Positions 35,321 to 42,537 of a DNA stretch of 42,537 nt are shown here, one piece after another (position 1 is the first letter of the stretch; the number at the start of each line of letters is the position of its first letter). This DNA is from Didymodactylos carnosus (taxonomy: Eukaryota; Rotifera; Eurotatoria; Philodinida; Philodinidae). Where the stretch lies: positions 1-42,537 of the forward strand of contig CAJNOQ010000720.1 in assembly GCA_905250885.1 (NCBI GenBank), in the 5' to 3' direction. The position numbers and the translations under genes are program-made. A model generated the notes under the pieces. It had not been told where the DNA came from. It was given only the letters and a program-made list of their open reading frames with translations, and did not search any database.

Positions 35321-37005
35321 CTAATAATTATTTTGTCTATTTTTTTGTTTTAATTGATTTAATACATTTTTTGTATTTGTTAAATCACGACATGTACCAT
35401 AATAATTATCTATCAACGTTTTATAATGTGTTCCTTGATCAGTGATAACGTGTTTGATTTCTTCATAATATTGGATTTGATTTTCAAAATATGTTTGATA
35501 TTGTTCATAATTTTGTCTATTAAAGAGTATTAAGCAAAGATAAGATTATTTACTGAGATGTAAACTATGTATTGCTGCAAATAATACCTAATTTTATCCA
35601 GGTGTTGTCGAGTTTCATCAGTATAGGTTATTTTCATTAGTTCCATGCGGCACAATCTCAAAACATAGGAAAAACACATCTAAAACCAGGTTACAGAAAA
35701 AATCCACCTACTTACTGTATTTGTTTCAATATTAAATTACATTGTTGTTTGATTGAATCACTCTCTTTTGTGTGAATCTCGTTTGCAGCAGTAATTTTTA
35801 AATTGTCAACAAATGACTTTACTTGCGATGATAACTTCGCGTAAAGCTGATTTATATTTTTTACTTCTTTTTGTAACATTTCATCTTTGACTTTCAATTG
35901 TTTACGATTCAATTGAACATTCGAAATTGTATTCGAAATTACGTCGTATAATTCATTTTTAGTCGTACCTAGTTTCAAAGAAAATTCTGAGTGAAAAATG
36001 CACCCTACGATTATGTCGAAAACTCTATTCATTTTCTTTTTCGAAATTATTTTCAACGCCATCTTACCCACATAAAGACAAAGAGTATTCACAGTTTCGT
36101 TTAATGAGTCTCCAACTCGGTGTTGAATAGATGGTGGCAATTTCTTAAAAACAAACGTATAACTAGTAGAGAGTTTTTGTTTTTCAAACCCAACGCAGAA
36201 GCTTACACAAAGGCAGTCTTTGAGGTTCGTAACTGATGATGTCAATAAGTTTTCCTTTAAGCGTCGGACAATGGCTAAATCTGAATAAAAAAACAAAGTA
36301 TTAAAATATCATTGATGGCTCTTCGAAGATGGTGGTTTAGTTAGTATCTTTTATCTTTAAAAAGACTCTTAATACGAGACGAAACAAGTAACATTCAGTA
36401 CATGCAGAAAAGATTCAAGATACGCTATGTCGCTCGGCAACATCTTCAACATAGTTTGTCAGTTCAAAATACGAACTTTTGTTTATCAACTACATTTAGG
36501 CGCGCTTAGTACTGATATATACAATACCAATTAGACAAAACTTTGTTATCACATATGGATTATTCTAGAGCAAACACCATAACCAACTCCAACCATCGAT
36601 CTGGTGCACAAATGCATTTTATCGATAGTATTTGTCAGACTATTAAATGTAAACTGATGATGCAAAAACTAATGTGATATTAGATGAACCGGATGATGAA
36701 TACGCCAGCTACGAATGTTGTATATGTTGGAAATAACAAACCACAAGAATTCAGTTATCATAAATAATAAATTATCATGTAAAACAACAGAAACGGAAAC
36801 ACTCGATCGAAATACTTATTGTCGAGCAAATCGCTATTAGATAGTAGTTTTCACACAAAGTTGACCGACTGATCAGTAATTTAGCATTTGATGACAACGC
36901 AGACTCATAATCAAATATAATGAATTACTTACCAGATGTTGATAATTCTTCGCTTATGATCACTTCATCAATTAATCGCAATAATAACTTTTGTTCAATC
37001 GTCAT
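35321..37005 (-). CDS. HAUS4: HAUS4-like augmin complex coiled-coil protein
   Basis: Six exons (minus): 37005-36933, 36280-36207, 36143-36068, 35968-35716, 35656-35588, 35516-35321. They total 247 codons, 246 residues, with all phases consistent and standard GT-AG sites (intron 2 ends TTTTTAAG). The protein starts MTIEQKLLLRLIDEVIISEE, is alpha-helical and coiled-coil throughout, and has no catalytic motif. It resembles the second half of HAUS4: a TLCLYV segment, then a long polar helix, then CNLILKQIQ, MELMKITYTDETRQHLDKIR and a final helix with KNVLNQLKQ, matching the spacing of the human ILKLRMEELKILSDTYTVE-like region. Human HAUS4 is longer (about 363 residues). HAUS4 is part of augmin, which recruits gamma-tubulin to spindle microtubules. 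Coiled-coil similarity can mislead; any other coiled-coil protein is the alternative. Confidence 0.5.
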
Positions 37006-39218
37006 TGATTACAAGTACAATAAAAATAAACGTAAACTATTAGGATCTGAAAAACTAATAGAATATAATAAGTTCTCCCTTGATCATCAACGGATTAAAA
37101 AATTAAAATTCATGTGGAATTCATGAAATTTTTTTGAAATGTATATATCCAACGATTTGTTGGCACTCTTATTTGTGAGATTAATCTTTGACAATAAATT
37201 CGACTACAGCAAACACACCGTTGTAAAACGCGACAACTTGACTGTTTAACAAAAACAAACACACCGTGTTCCGATTTTCATCGTTAGTGTGATCAAAGAA
37301 CACGTAAACTCATCATTAAACTTTGAGTTAACATTATTATTGTACGTTATTAATTAATAGTCAGTGATTTCATATTTATACATTGAACATAATGAATATT
37401 CATTCGCTCAATTGAAACTTTCACTAAAGACATAAGCAGCGTGCATCACAAAAAACTTCAGAATTTTTATTTCTATCTGTTAATGATATTTCAAATCTGA
37501 ACGAAAATGTGAAATTTATTTCGTTTTATGGTTTTCTATAACAAGAATTTCTAAATTTTTCTTCGTCATTACTTCTTTTTGACCTATAAAACAACAAGCG
37601 ATAAAGCAATAGAACTGATGTAGTGAAATATTATCTGCAGTGATACACCCACGTTTTTATTCAGTATCCTGATTATTTACGGTTTTTTTCTATAATTGTC
37701 AAACATAATGCATATTAATTAATATTTCAGAATAATTTATGTTTCTGGATGTTCCGCAGCGCGTTCTAAAAATGTAAAGTATAACAGACACTAGATGAGT
37801 GTACATGAAACTGATTTGAGTTCATTCACACATCATGTCAATTCACGTTTAAAATGCATACACTAAGAACTCATCATTGTAGGTAAGGGACTGAGTAGCA
37901 AAAAGGCTATTTTTCTTTAAAGAAATAAAGGTATGAGCTTTAGCTAACTTTCAACATTAGCAATTTTTATCGTTCTTTTTTAAAGTAGCCGCAAATCACG
38001 ACTAGAAGGAAAAGCAGGATAGCTGATCTCTAAGAATTTTTAGAGATGAGTTTCCGTTTGATTTCATAAGCACACTGTATAGAAAGGTTTCTCTTTGATT
38101 GGCTAGATTCGTGACATTACGATGTAATACACTGAAAAAAAATTATTTTCTTACTTTCGCAAATCTTCATGCGTTTAGTCATACTCGGACTCTGTACACA
38201 GTAAAGAGCTATATTTTACATGAGCATATCAAACTACCTAGTATGTACCATTTGCAGTGGTCGTTAACGACTTTCTATTGGTTCAACAGTCAACTAACCG
38301 TAAGTTTATGTCCTCTCGGAATATGAAAAATAATGCATGAAATTTTTGAATCAAGTTTTTCTTGTACATTAATAAGTATAAAAGTTTGGCGTAGAAGTTT
38401 TCGAGATATCCTGATAGTGAACTTTGGTGAAACTGAATGCAAAAATTCTCTCATCGGTCATTTCTGTCGTTCGTCGCTCTCTAACATCTGGAATGACGGA
38501 AATAAGACCGATAAGGATATGCTGACTAAGACTAAGACTAAGATTGTTTATTCACGAAAAGTGAGAGTCATCAAAGGTCACCGACCTGTAGTAACAATGA
38601 CTCAAGCCAAACAACACCAAAATAGTAATAAAAGAAATAACAAAATAAAGAAGACAACTAAGATTAGAACCAGAAGTAGTAAAATAAAACAAAAAAATTT
38701 TAAAAAAAACAACAGAAAAAGAACAAGCATAAATGCTTAACCTGCAAGCGTTTCACTGGAAGAGATACTGAAGTAAGGCTGTTTTGAAAGACATAAAAGA
38801 AGAAAGACAAATAACTGACTCTGGAAGATTATTCCAATCAGTAATAGTTGAATAAAAAAGTGAAGAATGCTGGAACTACGTTCCGATCTGATTTTTCAGT
38901 CCAAGTGTGTCTTAGTCAAGATCCCATGAGAACACCGTTCTGCATAAGAGTTCTTTTGGATTATTTTATCAGATAAGCCAGCAGGAAAAAAATTTATTCC
39001 TTCTTGTACAGGATTCTATGATATTGATTCGCGATATGGACAATTGATATGATGTACATTTAGTGCTATTAATGTGCGAAGACAGTATGTTAATAATGAT
39101 TGTACATGTCTTGAATTTTCTCTACAAAAGAAAAATTTTTCTTAGCGACTTATCTGATAGAAGTAGAGCATTTCTTTTGTTTTCATTTATTTAGACAAAA
39201 CATAAATGAAATGTGGAT
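37006..39218. other. Divergent intergenic region between HAUS4-like gene and MICAL
   Basis: The two genes are transcribed away from each other across 2.2 kb, which should contain both promoters. A plus-strand frame at 38099-38740 is open apart from one TGA (38324-38326). Its second half is Lys/Arg/Asn/Thr-rich with a repeated actaag motif (about 38524-38543). I recognise no domain and do not call it a gene. Confidence 0.4.
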
Positions 39219-41508
39219 ATGTCACCATTAGATAATAATTCATCGGCCGATGAATTATTTGAAATATTTATCAATGCTCAAACAGCTAAAAGTATTTTAC
39301 ATTCATTTGAAGAGTTATGTAAATGTTTAAATATAAAACGAACAGAATATGGTAAAAGAATATTATATAAAACATTGTGTTCAAAATTAACGAGTTGGAA
39401 AGCAAAAAGTTTATGGACAAAAATTGATAAACGAACTAATCAAAAAGAGTATGAAAATGGACGGTCATGTTCAGAACTGAAAGTATGTATATACCATCGG
39501 AATTTATATAATAAAAAAATGTCTGAAATAAATATATTTTCTTCATTAGTGAAAATTTCATCAGGACTCTTTTCGTAAGCAAAATGAACAGCTTGTTTTG
39601 AAGTTTACTGGATTCCAATTATTTTTTATTTTCACCTCAAATACCTTTGTTATAGCATGACAAATGCGAACATCTAATTCCATCATAATTATGTGGAACG
39701 TTCATTTTAACACACAGAGAGGCTGGTTGTGAGAAAGAAAAGCTTTAATTCCACTTTTTTTAATTTTTAACGCATGATCAAGATCTGTCTTTGAATCTTG
39801 TTTGTATTGTTTTTTCGGCATGTGCATGCAGTTTTTTACCGAGCAAATTCGTTCAGTTAATGTGATGAGCGAACATACTACGTACAAACAATGCAATTGC
39901 TTTTTCGATTTTACGTTATTTTATAGCCTACGGTTTATGGCGATACTGACAATATGTTGCCTGTTTCTTCAACAACTCTTGTTAACATTTTCTGCTAACC
40001 AAAAAACTATCAGGCACATTTTGTACTCAAGTTTTATTTTGATTAATTGTAGTAAGATAATCGATTCGATCTTGCGGATTGGTTTTTCTTTTTACTCCTC
40101 AAATAATTTAATTCTTCATGTGAATATTATTTCAATAGAGGTAGTAAAAAATTATAATAGTTATTATCAGATTTCTTTGGGGTTGCGATATTGTTTGTTC
40201 ACATTGCACATAATCCACATTCGTATATTAAGCTCTGTGTGAGCACACATATTTTTTCGACACTTTATTGGATATTATATTTTACATATCTTTTTTTATC
40301 GTTATTATAATCATCATCAGAACGGTTAATCGGTGTAAAAGTGAAATATAATTGAAAAAGTAATGTAAAAAAATAGCAATAAAAGTTTAACAAGAGAGTG
40401 TTATGATCATTACAATGAAGAAAAGAAAAAAATTATACATAACCCATCGACAATTAAATACTTTAATCGATTAAGTACTACATACTTATGCTTCTGAGAA
40501 TAACTTCTGAGCATTCTTTTAACGATTTAATTTTAATCTTTTAAAATTTTTAAAAGTTATATTTCATTCTACGAAGAATCTCACGTTGCTTACTGTCGAA
40601 TATAGAGGAAAAGTATTTCACGTAGAAATCACATTTTTTTCTGTTTTAAAAGAATTATTTGTTTATAACTAGACTTTTTCAATAAAATGTGTTATGTTAT
40701 ACATAGAAGAAACCTCTTATAAGTGAACTATTTCAACTGGTCGCCCGCTTTTTGCGTAAAATTCATAGAACTATATCCAAACTATAATATAATTTCATGT
40801 ATGCCTATCGGGATCGCTCATAGCCAATTGACTCTTCCTTTTCTGGGAACAGATCTCTAAAAAAGCAAACTGACTGTTGAACGAGACTTAGCAAATTTGG
40901 ATGTGGATCATCCATAACTATTTCTGAGATGAGGAAAACGAAAAAAAAAATTACAAAATTGAACAAAAATTGAATCACTTTGGAACAACGTATGACACCA
41001 TCTTTTATCTCGCATAAAGTCTATTTGCTATCACTTCGTATATTTCTTTGCTTTTTTTGCAAATTTTTGGTGCTCATTACAAATGCGAGGGTTTTGCGTG
41101 ATATTACCAGCAAAGCTTTAATGATGCCATCAAATCTTTGATCAATGGTGAAATTGTTTTTCTTAAATTAGAGGAAATAAATATTGTCAGTTTTCGGAAA
41201 ATGACAGCAGATAATGTGAGCTATTTTCATTTAGGTTTGTATCATTGGTGCTGGTCCGTGTGGGTTACGTTTCGCAATTGAATGTGCATTATTAGGTGCA
41301 AGATGTATTGTTGTTGAAAAACGAGACAGGTAAAATACTGTTAACTGATATTTTGTCGACCACTGGTTATTCCTTTTTTTTTCATTTTATTTTAGATTTT
41401 CCCGACATAATGTACTTCATCTATGGCGTTATGTAATTACCGATTTGAAGAATTTAGGTGCCAAACTTTTTTATGGAAAATTTGCATTTGGCAGTATCGA
41501 ACACATAA
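39219..41508 (+). CDS. MICAL: MICAL flavin monooxygenase, 5' part (three exons)
   Basis: Exons 39219-39482 (phase 0 end), 41235-41329 and 41396-41508 encode the N-terminus of MICAL. The start is [20 protein letters not shown], then [24 protein letters not shown] and NGRSCSELK. Exon 2 holds the FAD dinucleotide-binding fold, [20 protein letters not shown] (GxGxxG) ending IVVEKRDR. Exon 3 reads [29 protein letters not shown]...SIEHI, the conserved RHNVLHLW flavin-contact block. MICALs oxidise actin Met44/Met47 and depolymerise filaments downstream of semaphorin-plexin signalling. The exon with the expected IRQLQ continuation was not found before the window ends, so the gene is cut off. Intron 1 is 1.75 kb; intron 3 is over 1 kb and holds a retroelement. 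An acceptor (TTTATTTAG, 39194) precedes the start by 24 nt; the two ATGs between lie in another frame. Confidence 0.93.
39483..41234 (+). other. MICAL intron 1
   Basis: AT-rich, donor GTATGT, acceptor TTTTCATTTAG. A 146-codon open frame at 39802-40242 is hydrophobic and AT-driven, with no motif I recognise; I read it as chance intronic sequence. Confidence 0.7.
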
Positions 41509-42220
41509 GTAAGTGTCTAACATCATATGAACTTCTTCTTTTACAATTTCTTAAAATTTAAAAATGTATTCGTTCGCAATTTTCTTTGAGACAATTTGCC
41601 TTAAAGGTACCAAAGGATGAAAGTCCCTGTATAGTCATTTATTTTAACTTATCAATTTATTTTAAGGTATAAGCATATATAGAAAGTATAGAGATGCACA
41701 AAATATCATCGTTTAGTGTTTTATTTAACAAATACATCAGAAATATGAAAATGCGAGCTTTCAACCACACATTGTGGCCATCAGCAGGTATAATAACATG
41801 TGTAAACATTTATCATTTCAGATCATATTTTTCGCTTCTTTTCTTCATATCTTTCCATTTTTTTCTATTAGTCATAGTGTGAAAAAATATTTTTCCACAC
41901 AAATGATCTTAAGAACTTGTCACATTTGTCGAAAAAATCATACATTTCAAAGCAAAGTAAATAGTGTAGTGAATAGAATTTCAGTTATCCAAATAATTCT
42001 AAAGCATATCTTGTATCATTATATGCTTTTCAATAACTTTTATGCGTGACTAAACTTTCTTTTACCACCTTCTTCTCCACTATGTCTCTAAAGTCACCGT
42101 TTCCACATTATCAATATCAACAGTGTGAGTGTGAGTGTTCTAGAGAATGTTGAGCTAACTGAGAATTCGATTTTCCAATTTGAATAGCATATTTATGTTC
42201 ACTCATGCTTGTTATATACG

Positions 42221-42537
42221 TTATATACAAATGTTCCGCTGAATGAAGCCATAGACATTGCTTTAGATACTATGTATAAGCCACAAAAAACGTTACTGAT
42301 GCCCCCATTGGATAGAACTCAAATTAAAAGACTTTTACAATTGGCTCTTTGTGGAATGCCATTTAGATTTATGAATAAGACTTTTGTTCAGATTGATAGG
42401 GTTGCAATGAGATCATCTTTGGCACCCATATTAGCCAATTTATTTATGAAAAAATTAGACAAGAAAGTAAATCGATTTTCAACTAATAAGCCGATGCTCT
42501 GGCTCAGATATATGGATCACATCATATGTGTATTTAA
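42221..42537 (+). pseudogene. Penelope-like element reverse transcriptase fragment (decayed)
   Basis: One open frame from 42221 to the window edge reads LYTNVPLNEAIDIALD, then FRFMNKTFVQIDRVAM, RSSLAPILANLFMKKLDKK and LRYMDHIICVF. This is the order of RT motifs in Penelope-like elements: SLFTNVPLDEA, then a Q-x-D-G-V-A-M-G-S-x-L-x-P block, then Y-x-D-D. Here the usual Gly after AM is Arg, and the catalytic YxDD is YMDH, so the second catalytic Asp is lost and the copy should be inactive. The frame upstream of 42221 does not continue recognisably, so it is 5'-truncated. It sits in MICAL intron 3 in the gene's orientation and runs off the window, so an endonuclease domain cannot be assessed. 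Confidence 0.85.

Noticed and set aside
39802-40242. 146-codon hydrophobic plus-strand frame
   Set aside because: Lies wholly in MICAL intron 1 and has no known motif; the hydrophobicity follows from T-rich codons.

Overview
This is a window of an AT-rich nuclear animal genome (roughly 70% A+T by eye). The genes are eukaryotic: they have many short introns (most about 50-110 nt, all GT-AG) and encode animal proteins (MICAL, YLPM1, ARMT1 and probably HAUS4). Short introns, low GC, apparent 3' splice acceptors just upstream of several start codons (as expected for spliced-leader trans-splicing), a Penelope-like reverse transcriptase and hAT-type debris would all fit a small-genome invertebrate such as a bdelloid rotifer. 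That assignment is an inference, not a proof.

Layout. Positions 1 to about 22.6 kb form a gene-poor half. It holds a GC-rich tail resembling the 3' end of a non-LTR retrotransposon (1-181), a tight pre-miRNA-like hairpin (567-658), two short candidate terminal exons on the minus strand (902-952, 1883-1927), a composite foldback repeat (2508-2965), a long CT microsatellite (3924-4078), many short simple repeats, a possible hAT transposase relic (19.5-19.7 kb) and a 406-bp inverted-repeat MITE with TA duplications (21297-21702). I found no convincing multi-exon gene there.

From 22.7 to 37.0 kb four spliced genes lie head to tail on the minus strand. In transcription order they are a HAUS4-like augmin subunit (37005-35321), a short YLPM1/ZAP3 homologue with a P-loop kinase-like domain (34863-31932), ARMT1, a DUF89 metal-dependent phosphatase/methyltransferase-family protein (30917-27006), and an unrecognised 169-residue protein (23362-22695). 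I reconstructed their exons by hand and every junction keeps phase. The 2.1-kb last intron of ARMT1 is a nest of repeats: a 208-bp hAT-type MITE with a perfect 8-bp target duplication and a 249-bp near-perfect palindrome.

From 39.2 kb to the right edge is the 5' end of a plus-strand MICAL gene. Its calponin-free N-terminal FAD monooxygenase domain begins here, and three coding exons lie in the window. Intron 3 contains a decayed Penelope-like reverse transcriptase that runs off the end. The genes do not form an obvious pathway. HAUS4 (spindle microtubule branching) and MICAL (actin oxidation) are cytoskeletal, YLPM1 is nuclear, and ARMT1 is a metabolite/protein damage-control enzyme.
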